From Azohydromonas australica DSM 1124 (GTDB lineage: Bacteria > Pseudomonadota > Gammaproteobacteria > Burkholderiales > Burkholderiaceae_C), in assembly GCF_000430725.1 (NCBI RefSeq), contig NZ_KE387206.1, positions 163,516 through 227,515 of the forward strand: 64,000 nt of DNA, read 5' to 3'. The notes below the pieces were generated by a model. That model saw only the letters and a list, made by a program, of their open reading frames with translations, was not told where the DNA came from and made no database searches. A program made the translations under genes and the position numbers. Below, one piece after another: positions 56,569 through 64,000 of the stretch. Within the stretch, counting starts at the first letter, position 1. Each line of letters begins with the position of its first letter.

Positions 56569-57975
56569 ATGACCACCGTACGCACCCGCTTTGCCCCGTC
56601 GCCCACGGGCTTCATCCACCTGGGCAACATCCGCTCGGCTCTGTATCCCTGGGCCTTCGCGCGCGCCAACGCCGGCACCTTCATCCTGCGCATCGAGGAC
56701 ACCGACCTGGAGCGCAGCTCGCAGGCGGCGGTGGACGTGATCCTGGAAGGCATGGCTTGGCTGGGCCTGGACCACGACGAGGGCCCGTACTACCAGATGC
56801 AGCGCATGGACCGCTACAAGGCGGTGCTGGCGCAGATGCTGGAGCAGGGGCTGGCCTACCGCTGCTACATGAGCAGTGCCGAGCTCGACGCGCTGCGCGA
56901 GCGCCAGATGGCGGCCAAGCTCAAGCCGCGCTACGACGGCACCTGGCGCCCCGAGCCGGGCAAGACCCTGCCGCCGGTGCCCGAAGGCGTGCAGCCGGTG
57001 ATCCGCTTCAAAAGCCCGGTGGGCGGCAGCGTGAGCTGGGACGACAAGGTCAAGGGCCGCATCGAGTTCAGCAACGAGGAGCTGGATGATCTCGTCATCG
57101 CGCGCCCGGACGGCACGCCCACCTACAACTTCTGCGTGGTGGTGGACGACATCGACATGGGCATCACCCATGTCATCCGCGGCGACGACCACGTCAACAA
57201 CACGCCGCGCCAGATCCATATCTTCCGCGCCCTGGGCCAGGAGCCGCCGGTGTACGCGCACCTGCCCACCGTGCTCAACGAGCAGGGCGAGAAGATGAGC
57301 AAGCGCAACGGCGCCAAGCCCGTGACGCAGTACCGCGACGAGGGCTTCCTGCCCGAGGCGATGGTGAACTACCTCGCGCGCCTGGGCTGGAGCCATGGCG
57401 ACGAGGAAATCTTCACGCGCGAGCAGTTCCTGCAGTGGTTCAACCTGGACCACCTGGGCAAGAGCGCCGGCCAGTACGACGAGGCCAAGCTGCGCTGGGT
57501 CAACGCCCAGCACATCAAGCGCACGGCCGACGCGGAGCTGGCGCCGCTGGTGCGCGAGCAGCTGGGCAAGCGCGGCATCGAGGTGCCGGCTGAGTTCTCG
57601 CTGGAGCAGGCCGTCGGCCTGTTCAAGGACCGCTGCGCCACCACGGTGGAGCTGGCCGACTGGCTGAGCCTGTACTTCGTCGAAGCTAAGCCTTCGGCCG
57701 AGGAAGCGGCCCAGCACCTCACGCCTGCGCTGCAACCGGCGCTGGCGGCGTTGTGCGAGCGGCTCCTGGCGCTGCCGGGCTGGGACAAGGCGGGCATTGC
57801 CGGCGCGCTCAAGGCGACGCTGGCCGAGCACGGCCTGAAGATGCCGCAACTGGCCATTCCGGTGCGGCTGCTGGTGTGCGGTCGCGCCCAGACGCCCTCG
57901 GTGGATGCAGTGCTCGAACTTTTTTCGAAAGAAGAAGTTGTGAAACGCTTGCAAAGCTCGCAAGAGTCGCTATAG
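56569..57975 (+). CDS. gltX: Glutamyl-tRNA synthetase
   Basis: Charges tRNA-Glu. 468 residues. Class I motifs: HIGH-type in RFAPSPTGFIHLGNIRSAL and KMSKR in LNEQGEKMSKRNGAK. The start at 56569 is fixed by the invariant N-terminus. It is four bases after the metZ stop. Two tRNA-Glu genes follow shortly downstream, and their promoter overlaps the last codons. Confidence 0.98.
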   Translation: MTTVRTRFAPSPTGFIHLGNIRSALYPWAFARANAGTFILRIEDTDLERSSQAAVDVILEGMAWLGLDHDEGPYYQMQRMDRYKAVLAQMLEQGLAYRCYMSSAELDALRERQMAAKLKPRYDGTWRPEPGKTLPPVPEGVQPVIRFKSPVGGSVSWDDKVKGRIEFSNEELDDLVIARPDGTPTYNFCVVVDDIDMGITHVIRGDDHVNNTPRQIHIFRALGQEPPVYAHLPTVLNEQGEKMSKRNGAKPVTQYRDEGFLPEAMVNYLARLGWSHGDEEIFTREQFLQWFNLDHLGKSAGQYDEAKLRWVNAQHIKRTADAELAPLVREQLGKRGIEVPAEFSLEQAVGLFKDRCATTVELADWLSLYFVEAKPSAEEAAQHLTPALQPALAALCERLLALPGWDKAGIAGALKATLAEHGLKMPQLAIPVRLLVCGRAQTPSVDAVLELFSKEEVVKRLQSSQESL

Positions 57976-57978
57976 AAT
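57949..57978 (+). promoter_or_regulatory. Promoter of the tRNA cluster, embedded in the gltX 3' end
   Basis: -35 TTGCAA (57949-57954) and -10 TATAGAAT (57971-57978, core TAGAAT), spaced 16-18 bp. The -35 box lies within gltX codons and the -10 box spans its stop. About 70 bp upstream of the first tRNA. Confidence 0.7.
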
Positions 57979-58046
57979 CTCGTTCTCGCTTGATGAACAG
58001 CGCGAAACACGAAGACAGCAGCGAAAGCTGAGGTTTTCGACCCGAA

Positions 58047-58122
<76 letters not shown>

Positions 58123-58174
58123 TCCAACCAAAAGTTGGTGGTCGGCGCGAGGTTCATCAGGGGTGAAGGATTAA

Positions 58175-58250
58175 GTCCCCTTCGTCTAGAGGCCTAGGAC
58201 ACGACCCTTTCACGGTTGTAACAGGGGTTCGAATCCCCTAGGGGACGCCA
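58175..58250 (+). tRNA. tRNA-Glu (anticodon TTC), copy 1
   Basis: 76 nt, acceptor GTCCCCT/AGGGGAC, anticodon loop around CTTTCAC with TTC, T-loop TTCGAAT, CCA encoded. Identical to copy 2 at 58455. Confidence 0.95.
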
Positions 58251-58296
58251 AGTTTGACGGCACTTGCAGGGCAACCTGGAAAGTCGTTACCAACGC

Positions 58297-58373
58297 GGAG
58301 TGGTAGTTCAGTTGGTTAGAATACCGGCCTGTCACGCCGGGGGTCGCGGGTTCGAGTCCCGTCCACTCCGCCA
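58297..58373 (+). tRNA. tRNA-Asp (anticodon GTC), copy 1
   Basis: 77 nt, acceptor GGAGTGG, anticodon loop CTGTCAC with GTC, T-loop TTCGAGT, CCA encoded. It differs from copy 2 by one T-loop base. Confidence 0.95.
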
Positions 58374-58454
58374 AAGTTTTTGGTTTTGCCGAAAACGCCC
58401 GCCACAGCCAGTGGGTGTTTTCGTGAAAAACAGGTAGTTAAAATTTTAAAATCA

Positions 58455-58530
58455 GTCCCCTTCGTCTAGAGGCCTAGGACACGACCCTTTCACGGTTGTA
58501 ACAGGGGTTCGAATCCCCTAGGGGACGCCA
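58455..58530 (+). tRNA. tRNA-Glu (anticodon TTC), copy 2
   Basis: 76 nt, identical to the copy at 58175, CCA encoded. Part of a duplicated Glu-Asp pair. Confidence 0.95.
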
Positions 58531-58581
58531 AGTTTGGCTGCGCTTGCGGAAAGCAATTTCCGGCGATGCGGCTACCAACGC

Positions 58582-58658
58582 GGAGTGGTAGTTCAGTTGG
58601 TTAGAATACCGGCCTGTCACGCCGGGGGTCGCGGGTTCGAGCCCCGTCCACTCCGCCA
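58582..58658 (+). tRNA. tRNA-Asp (anticodon GTC), copy 2
   Basis: 77 nt. It matches the copy at 58297 except T-loop TTCGAGC in place of TTCGAGT. Confidence 0.95.
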
Positions 58659-58689
58659 AAACTTGCTTGAACTGCGCGCTAACCTTTTC

Positions 58690-58765
<76 letters not shown>

Positions 58766-59111
58766 CCGGATAAATGCCGGTTCGTGGCGCGGCGTTCAAG
58801 AAACGACAGGGCGTGAAATGCTTACGATTTCCGCTCAATGCCGAAAAGGCCATCCTCGGGATGGCCTTTTTGCTTTGGGCCGCTGTTTTTACACGCCGCT
58901 GTTTCGACGCAAACCATCAGCGCGGACAGCCAAAGCGCCAGCGCCGTCAGGCACTTGGCGCATGTGTGTGCCCGCTTTCAGGCCTTCCAACAGCTTCTGC
59001 CCTGGAAAAAACCCGCATGCGACCGTCATGGGACTGTGAATTGCCCGCTTTCGTTCCTGGGGGTCTGAGCGCTGCGCCTAGAATCCGAGCGATTGTTACG
59101 GGAGTCTGTAT
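58766..59111. other. Intergenic region between tRNA cluster and phaR (346 bp)
   Basis: No gene seen. It holds the tRNA-cluster terminator (58844-58871) and the presumed phaR promoter, with a TAGAAT-like -10 candidate near 59081. Short open frames here lack coding character. Confidence 0.6.
58844..58871 (+). terminator. Intrinsic terminator of the tRNA cluster
   Basis: Perfect 12-bp stem AAAAGGCCATCC (58844-58855) with GGATGGCCTTTT (58859-58870) around TCG, ending in five T. Confidence 0.9.
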
Positions 59112-59705
59112 ATGCCCTTGAAGCGAGCCGGCGGTACGGCCGGTGATGAAGACAACGCTGGGCACGGCGGGCCCCGCATCCTCAAGAAGTACCCCAACCG
59201 TCGCCTCTACGATACCCAAACCAGCGCCTACATCACGCTGGCCGACGTGAAGACGATGGTGCTGGACGGTCAGGACTTCGAGGTGCGCGACGCCAAGTCC
59301 GGTGAAAATCTCACGCGCAGCATCCTGCTGCAGATCATCCTGGAAGAGGAAACCGGCGGCGTGCCGATGTTCTCGACCCAGATGCTGGCGCACATCATCC
59401 GTTTCTACGGCCACGCCATGCAGGGGCTCATGGGCTCCTATCTGGAAAAGAACCTGCAGACCTTCGTCGAGCTGCAAGGCCGTTTTGCCGAGCAGAGCCG
59501 CGGGCTGTACGACGCGCAAAAATTCACGCCCGAGATGTGGACGCAGTTCCTCAGCGGCCAGGCGCCGCTGATGCAGGGCCTCATCGGCAATTACATGGAG
59601 CAGTCCAAGAAGCTGTTCACGCAGATGCAGGAGCAGATGCAAAAACAGGCTGAGACGCTGTTCCCTGGCATGCCCGGTTTTCCCGGCTCAAAACGTCAGC
59701 CTTGA
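59112..59705 (+). CDS. phaR: Polyhydroxyalkanoate synthesis repressor PhaR
   Basis: 197-residue regulator that binds PHA granules and phasin promoters. The N-terminal DNA-binding domain has the signature RILKKYPNRRLYDTQTSAYI followed by TLADVKTMVLDGQDFEV. The PHB accumulation domain follows (ENLTRSILLQIILEEETGG, then FSTQMLAHIIRFYGHAMQG), and the C-terminal half has a Gln/Met-rich helix. It implies that the cell stores polyhydroxyalkanoate; no pha synthesis genes are in the window. It is 21 bp upstream of rimO. Confidence 0.95.
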   Translation: MPLKRAGGTAGDEDNAGHGGPRILKKYPNRRLYDTQTSAYITLADVKTMVLDGQDFEVRDAKSGENLTRSILLQIILEEETGGVPMFSTQMLAHIIRFYGHAMQGLMGSYLEKNLQTFVELQGRFAEQSRGLYDAQKFTPEMWTQFLSGQAPLMQGLIGNYMEQSKKLFTQMQEQMQKQAETLFPGMPGFPGSKRQP

Positions 59706-59726
59706 CGAATGCGGGACAATTCCCGC

Positions 59727-61133
59727 ATGAGTCACCCCATTAACCCCGCCGCGCCGGCCGGCGCGGCGCCCACCATCGGTTTCGTCTCGCTGGGCTGCCC
59801 CAAGGCACTGACGGATTCCGAGCTGATCCTGACCCAGCTGCGCGCCGAGGGCTACGAAACCAGCAAGACCTACGCCGGCGCCGATCTCGTCATCGTCAAC
59901 ACCTGCGGCTTCATCGACGACGCCGTCAAGGAAAGCCTGGACACCATCGGCGAGGCCCTGGCCGAAAACGGCAAGGTCATCGTCACCGGCTGCCTGGGCG
60001 CGCGCACAGGGCAGCAGGGCGGCGACAACCTGGTGCGGGAAGTCCATCCCAAGGTGCTGGCTGTCACCGGTCCGCATGCGACGCAAGAGGTGATGGACGC
60101 GGTGCACCAGCACGTGCCCAAGCCGCACGACCCCTTCATCGACCTGGTGCCCGAGGCCCGCGGCGCCGCCGGCATCAAGCTGACGCCCAAGCACTACGCC
60201 TACTTGAAGATCAGCGAGGGCTGCAACCACCGCTGCAGCTTTTGCATCATCCCCAGCCTGCGCGGCGACCTGGTGTCGCGCCCCATCGGCGACGTGCTGG
60301 GCGAGGCCCGCGCGCTGTTCGAATCCGGCGTGAAGGAGCTCCTCGTCGTCAGCCAGGACACCAGCGCCTACGGCGTCGACGTGAAGTACCGCCCCGGCTT
60401 CTGGGACGGCAAGCCCGTGCGCACGCGCATGCTGGAGCTGTGCGAGCAGCTCGGCGCGCTGGCTGAAGCCCACGGCGCCTGGGTGCGGCTGCACTACGTC
60501 TACCCGTACCCGCACGTCGACGAGGTGCTGCCGCTGATGGCCGCCGGCCGCATCCTGCCGTACCTCGACATCCCGCTGCAGCACGCGCACCCCGACGTGC
60601 TCAAGCGCATGAAGCGCCCGGCCAGCGGCGAGCGGCACCTGGAGCGCATCGCCAAGTGGCGCGAAATCTGCCCGGAGCTGGTGGTCCGCAGCACCTTCAT
60701 CGCCGGCTTCCCCGGCGAGACGGAAGCAGAGTTCGAGTACCTGCTGCAGTTCATGCAGGAGGCGCAGATCGACCGCGCCGGCTGCTTCGCCTACTCGCCG
60801 GTGCAGGGCGCCACGGCCAACGAGCTGGCCGGCGCGGTGCCGGACGCCGTGCGCGAGGAGCGCCGCGCGCGCTTCATGGCCACGGCCGAGCGCATTTCGG
60901 TGGAGAAGCTGCGCCGCCGCGTCGGCGCCACGATGCAGGTGCTGGTGGACAGCGCCCCGGCGCTGGGCCGCAAGGGCGGCGTGGGCCGCACCTATGCCGA
61001 CGCGCCGGAGATCGACGGCACCGTGCGCATCCTTCCGCCCGAGAAGGCCTCGCGCACGCTGAAGGTGGGCGAGTTCACGCGCGTGCGCATCGTCGCGGCC
61101 GAGGGACACGACCTGGTGGGCATGCCGGTATGA
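59727..61133 (+). CDS. rimO: Ribosomal protein S12 methylthiotransferase
   Basis: Radical-SAM enzyme that adds a methylthio group to an Asp of S12. 468 residues. The N-terminal UPF0004 domain has three cluster cysteines (SLGCPKALTDSE, VNTCGFIDDAV, VTGCLGAR). The radical-SAM motif is CNHRCSFCIIPSLRGD. The C-terminal TRAM domain ends the protein. The ATG at 59727 is chosen over an in-frame start at 59709 because it begins just before the conserved region. Confidence 0.96.
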   Translation: MSHPINPAAPAGAAPTIGFVSLGCPKALTDSELILTQLRAEGYETSKTYAGADLVIVNTCGFIDDAVKESLDTIGEALAENGKVIVTGCLGARTGQQGGDNLVREVHPKVLAVTGPHATQEVMDAVHQHVPKPHDPFIDLVPEARGAAGIKLTPKHYAYLKISEGCNHRCSFCIIPSLRGDLVSRPIGDVLGEARALFESGVKELLVVSQDTSAYGVDVKYRPGFWDGKPVRTRMLELCEQLGALAEAHGAWVRLHYVYPYPHVDEVLPLMAAGRILPYLDIPLQHAHPDVLKRMKRPASGERHLERIAKWREICPELVVRSTFIAGFPGETEAEFEYLLQFMQEAQIDRAGCFAYSPVQGATANELAGAVPDAVREERRARFMATAERISVEKLRRRVGATMQVLVDSAPALGRKGGVGRTYADAPEIDGTVRILPPEKASRTLKVGEFTRVRIVAAEGHDLVGMPV

Positions 61134-61186
61134 GCGCCTCCGCACGGCCGCTCCGAAGGAGGCGCTCCGTCCCGCTCGGCGGGACC
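61132..61186. repeat. Two adjacent inverted repeats between rimO and metC
   Basis: GAGCGCCTCC (61132-61141) pairs with GGAGGCGCTC (61158-61167), then GTCCCGC and GCGGGAC flank a short loop at 61169-61186. No T-tract follows. They are probably RNA hairpins ending or tuning rimO expression. Confidence 0.55.
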
Positions 61187-61209
61187 GCGCGCAGCGCGAG
61201 GGTGCCCCA

Positions 61210-62394
61210 ATGAGCGACAAGGGCCGCAGTACCTCGCTGATCCACCACGAGTACGTCGCGCCGGGCGGCTTCGGGTCGCCGGTGGTGGCCGTGCACAAGG
61301 CCTCCACCGTGTTCTTCCCGAACACGGCGGCGCTGCGCACCCACAGCTGGCTCGACAAGTCCGCTTACACCTACGGGCTGCACGGCACGCCCACCACCTT
61401 CACGCTGGAGGCGCGCATCGCCTCGCTGGAGGGCGGCAAGCACGCGCTGCTGGCGCCCAGCGGGCTGGCCGCCATCTCGCTGGTGGACATCGGGCTGCTG
61501 GCCTCGGGCGACGAGGTGCTGCTGCCCGACAACGCCTACGGGCCGGGCAAGACCTTCGCGCGGCATGAGCTGAAGTCCTGGGGCATCGCCCACAAGGTCT
61601 ACGACGCGATGGACCCCGCCTCCCTGGCCGAGCTGCTGACGCCGCAAGCCAAGCTGGTGTGGCTGGAGGCGGCGGGCTCCGTGACCATGGAGTTCCCGGA
61701 CCTGCGCGCGCTCATCCGCACCGTGCGCGAGCGCGCGCCGCAGGCCGTGATCGCGCTGGACAACACCTGGGGAGCCGGCATCGCCTTCGACGCCTTCGCC
61801 CTCGGCGTGGACCTCACGGTGCACGCGCTTACCAAGTACCCCTCCGGCGGCGGCGACGTGCTCATGGGCTCCGTCGTCACCGCCGACCAGGCGCTGTACC
61901 GCCGCCTGGCGCTGGCGCACAGCCGGCTGGGCTTCGGCGTGGGCCTCAACGACGTGGAGGCGGTGCTGCGCGCGCTGCCCTCGCTGCCGCTGCGCTACGC
62001 GGCGCAGGACGCCGCCGGGCGGCAGCTCGCGCGCTGGTGCGCGCAGCGCAGCGAGTTCGTGCGCGTGCTGCACCCGGCGCTGCCCGGCGCGCCGGGCCAC
62101 GAGCACTGGGCCGACACCTGCAGCGCCGCCGCCGGCCTGTTCACGGTGGAGCTGGACCCGCGCTACACCCCCGCGCAGGCCGACGCGGTGGTGGATGCCT
62201 TGAAGCTCTTCCGCATCGGCTGGTCCTGGGGCGGGCCGGTGAGCCTGGCCGTGCCCTACGACGCGGCCAGCCTGCGCAGCCGCCCGGTGCCTTACCGCGG
62301 CACGCTCATCCGCTTCAGCCTGGGGCTGGAGGCGGTTGAGGATCTGCAGGCCGACCTGGAGCAGGCGCTCGCCGTCCTGCACGCGCAAGCGTGA
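61210..62394 (+). CDS. metC: Cystathionine beta-lyase
   Basis: PLP enzyme that cleaves cystathionine to homocysteine, pyruvate and ammonia. 394 residues of the Cys/Met metabolism family. PLP Lys in LTVHALTKYPSGGGDVLMGSV; substrate-side YTYGLHGTPTTFTLE; LLAPSGLAAISLVDIGLLASGDEVLLPDN; C-terminal RFSLGLEAVEDLQADLEQAL. The YGLHGTPTT segment favours MetC over MetB. The stop overlaps the next gene start (GTGA). Confidence 0.93.
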   Translation: MSDKGRSTSLIHHEYVAPGGFGSPVVAVHKASTVFFPNTAALRTHSWLDKSAYTYGLHGTPTTFTLEARIASLEGGKHALLAPSGLAAISLVDIGLLASGDEVLLPDNAYGPGKTFARHELKSWGIAHKVYDAMDPASLAELLTPQAKLVWLEAAGSVTMEFPDLRALIRTVRERAPQAVIALDNTWGAGIAFDAFALGVDLTVHALTKYPSGGGDVLMGSVVTADQALYRRLALAHSRLGFGVGLNDVEAVLRALPSLPLRYAAQDAAGRQLARWCAQRSEFVRVLHPALPGAPGHEHWADTCSAAAGLFTVELDPRYTPAQADAVVDALKLFRIGWSWGGPVSLAVPYDAASLRSRPVPYRGTLIRFSLGLEAVEDLQADLEQALAVLHAQA

Positions 62395-63500
62395 GGCCCG
62401 CCGCTCAACGCTGGGCGCACGTGGATGCGCTCAAGGCGGTCGCGTGCCAATTGATCGTGCTGCACCACCTGGCCTTCTACGGCCCGATGTCGGACACGGC
62501 CGCCGAGCTGGCGCCGGAACTCATCGGCTGGCTGTCGCAGCACGCGCGCGTGGCGGTGCAGGTGTTTCTGGTGCTGGGCGGCTTCCTGGCCGCGCGCAGC
62601 CTGGCGCCGCAGGCGCGCCTGAAGCACGGCGCCGCGCCCTGGGAGCTGCTGGGCGACCGCTATGCGCGGCTGGCGCTGCCCTACGCGGTGATGCTGCTCA
62701 TCTCCATCGCTGCGTCGGCCCTGGCGCGCGAGTGGATGGACCACGCCAGCATCTCCGACCCGCCGCGCCTGGGGCAGCTGCTGGCGCACCTGCTGCTGCT
62801 GCACGACCTGCTGGGCGTGGAGGCGCTGTCGGCCGGCGTCTGGTACGTGGCCATCGACTTCCAGCTCTACGCGCTGCTGCTGGCGCTGCTGGTGCTGGCC
62901 CGCTGGCTGGAGCAGGGCGGACCGCAGCAGCGGCGGCAACTGGCGCCCGCGCTGGTGCTGCTGGGCGTGGCGGCCTCGCTGCTGTACTTCAACCTGGAGC
63001 CCGACTGGGACGTGGCCGCGCCGTACTTCTTCGGCGCCTACGGCCTGGGCGTGCTGGCCGGCTGGTGGACGGCGCCACGGCTACGCTTGGTGCCGCTGGC
63101 CGCGCTGGCGCTGCTGGTGGGCGTGGCGCTGCTGATCGAGTTCCGCCTGCGCATCGCGGTGGCGTCGGCGGTGGCGCTGCTGCTGGCGGTGCTGCAGTGG
63201 CGCCCGCAGTGGGTGCCGCGGGCCGAGGGCTCGCTGGGGCGGCTGACCGCGTCGGTCTCGCGCAGCAGCTACGGCGTGTTCCTGGTGCACTTCCCGGTGT
63301 GCCTGGTGGTCAACGCGGCCTTCACCGAGTTCGTGCCGGACGAGCCGGTGCCGCAGGCGCTGGGGATGCTGGTGGCCTGGGGCGCCAGCCTGTTCGCCGG
63401 CGCGCTGTTCCACCGTCACGTGGAGCAGCGGGCCATGGCGTGGGTTGCCGCGCGCCGGGCGCGCGTGCAGGGGCACAGCGGGAGCTTCAGGACGCGGTGA
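62391..63500 (+). CDS. Acyltransferase 3-family membrane protein
   Basis: 369-residue multi-pass membrane protein of the acyltransferase 3 family. The N-terminal HVDALKAVACQLIVLHHLAFYG carries the His residues expected at the active site. VAVQVFLVLGGFLAARSLAP and YGVFLVHFPVCLVVNAAF are family-like. About ten helices are visible. It begins with GTG at 62391, overlapping the metC stop by four bases, so it is translationally coupled to metC despite no known functional link. The substrate is unknown, perhaps surface polysaccharide or lipid. Confidence 0.85.
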   Translation: MRPAAQRWAHVDALKAVACQLIVLHHLAFYGPMSDTAAELAPELIGWLSQHARVAVQVFLVLGGFLAARSLAPQARLKHGAAPWELLGDRYARLALPYAVMLLISIAASALAREWMDHASISDPPRLGQLLAHLLLLHDLLGVEALSAGVWYVAIDFQLYALLLALLVLARWLEQGGPQQRRQLAPALVLLGVAASLLYFNLEPDWDVAAPYFFGAYGLGVLAGWWTAPRLRLVPLAALALLVGVALLIEFRLRIAVASAVALLLAVLQWRPQWVPRAEGSLGRLTASVSRSSYGVFLVHFPVCLVVNAAFTEFVPDEPVPQALGMLVAWGASLFAGALFHRHVEQRAMAWVAARRARVQGHSGSFRTR

Positions 63501-63557
63501 GGGAAGAGGGCGCGGGAGCGACGAGGCGGCGGGTAGGGCGCCTCGGCCCGCGCCGCC

Positions 63558-64000
63558 TCAAGCCTTCGTCGACACCTTGTGCCGCATCAGGCGGCCCTTC
63601 TCGCGTTCCCAGTCGCGGGCCTTTTCGGTTTCGCGCTTGTCGTGCTGGGCCTTGCCCTTGGCCAGCGCGATCTGGGCTTTCACGAGGCCGTTCTTGTAGT
63701 GCAGGTTCAGCGGCACCAGGGTGAAGCCGCGCTGCTCGACCTTGCCGATGAGGCGGCGGATCTCCTCCTTCTTCATCAGCAGCTTCTTGGTGCGGTCGGC
63801 CTCGGGCACCACGTGGGTCGAGGCGCTGCGCAGCGCGTTGATGCGGCAGCCGATGAGGAACAGCTCCCCATCGCGGATCACGACGTAGCCGTCGGTGAGC
63901 TGGATCTGGCCGGCGCGGATGGCCTTGACCTCCCAGCCCGCGAGCACCATTCCGGCCTCGAATTGCTCCTCGATGTGGTACTCGAAGCGGGCGCGGCGGT
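63558..64000 (-). CDS. smpB: SsrA-binding protein, partial (N-terminus beyond window)
   Basis: Binds tmRNA and brings it to stalled ribosomes. The C-terminal about 147 residues are present; only the first few lie past the window end. The OB-fold core FEYHIEEQFEAGMVLAGWEVKAIR is visible, followed by LIGCRINALRS, RTKKLLMKKEEIRRLIGKVE and the basic tail KGKAQHDKRETEKARDWEREKG. The start codon is outside the window. Confidence 0.95.
   Translation of the reverse strand, partial: RRARFEYHIEEQFEAGMVLAGWEVKAIRAGQIQLTDGYVVIRDGELFLIGCRINALRSASTHVVPEADRTKKLLMKKEEIRRLIGKVEQRGFTLVPLNLHYKNGLVKAQIALAKGKAQHDKRETEKARDWEREKGRLMRHKVSTKA

Overview
The window looks like chromosomal DNA of a very GC-rich betaproteobacterium of the order Burkholderiales, most likely Comamonadaceae or a close relative. 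The signs are a leuCDB-asd-fimV-truA-trpFBA-accD-folC-SPOR-cvpA-purF-metZ gene string, an sdhCDAB-sdhE-gltA operon beside mdh, a Bug-type periplasmic receptor, a PhaR-type PHA regulator, and strong GC bias at third codon positions. I see no prophage, insertion sequence, CRISPR array or rRNA operon.

Layout. 0.1-4.5 kb holds signalling genes: a PAS histidine kinase, a LOV-domain (blue-light type) hybrid histidine kinase and a stand-alone receiver. 4.8-12.3 kb is accessory: small secreted proteins, an RluF-like pseudouridine synthase with a long disordered FGDRP-repeat N-terminus, a probably exported ATP-dependent DNA ligase (LigE-like), exonuclease I, a Cys-rich copper-storage-type protein, a Gly/Ser repeat protein and a PRC-barrel protein. 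12.3-16.3 kb has an AraC-type regulator divergent from two tandem paralogous cytochromes P450. 16.4-28.3 kb is a TCA-cycle block: acnB, a secreted protein of unknown function, a CitE-like lyase, mdh, a GntR/UTRA regulator, sdhCDAB, sdhE and gltA. The 12-bp palindrome TCTTATATAAGA occurs upstream of acnB and between mdh and the GntR gene, so I infer that it is the GntR operator. 28.5-30.7 kb has a Bug receptor and a lower-GC acyltransferase.

30.7-38.1 kb is the most unusual region. A PhnCDE-type ABC transporter faces egtD, a SenB-like glycosyltransferase and selD. This fits selenium oxyanion uptake feeding selenophosphate, selenosugar and hercynine formation, the precursors of selenoneine. The final enzyme, SenA, is not in the window.

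38.2-58 kb is biosynthetic housekeeping: a LysR regulator, leucine, aspartate-family and tryptophan synthesis, accD, folC, purF, metZ and gltX. 58.0-58.8 kb holds six tRNA genes in the order Ala-Glu-Asp-Glu-Asp-Ala, whose promoter overlaps the 3' end of gltX. 59.1-64 kb carries phaR, rimO, metC, an acyltransferase and a partial smpB cut by the window end.

All functional calls rest on motif recognition and gene context. No database search was run.
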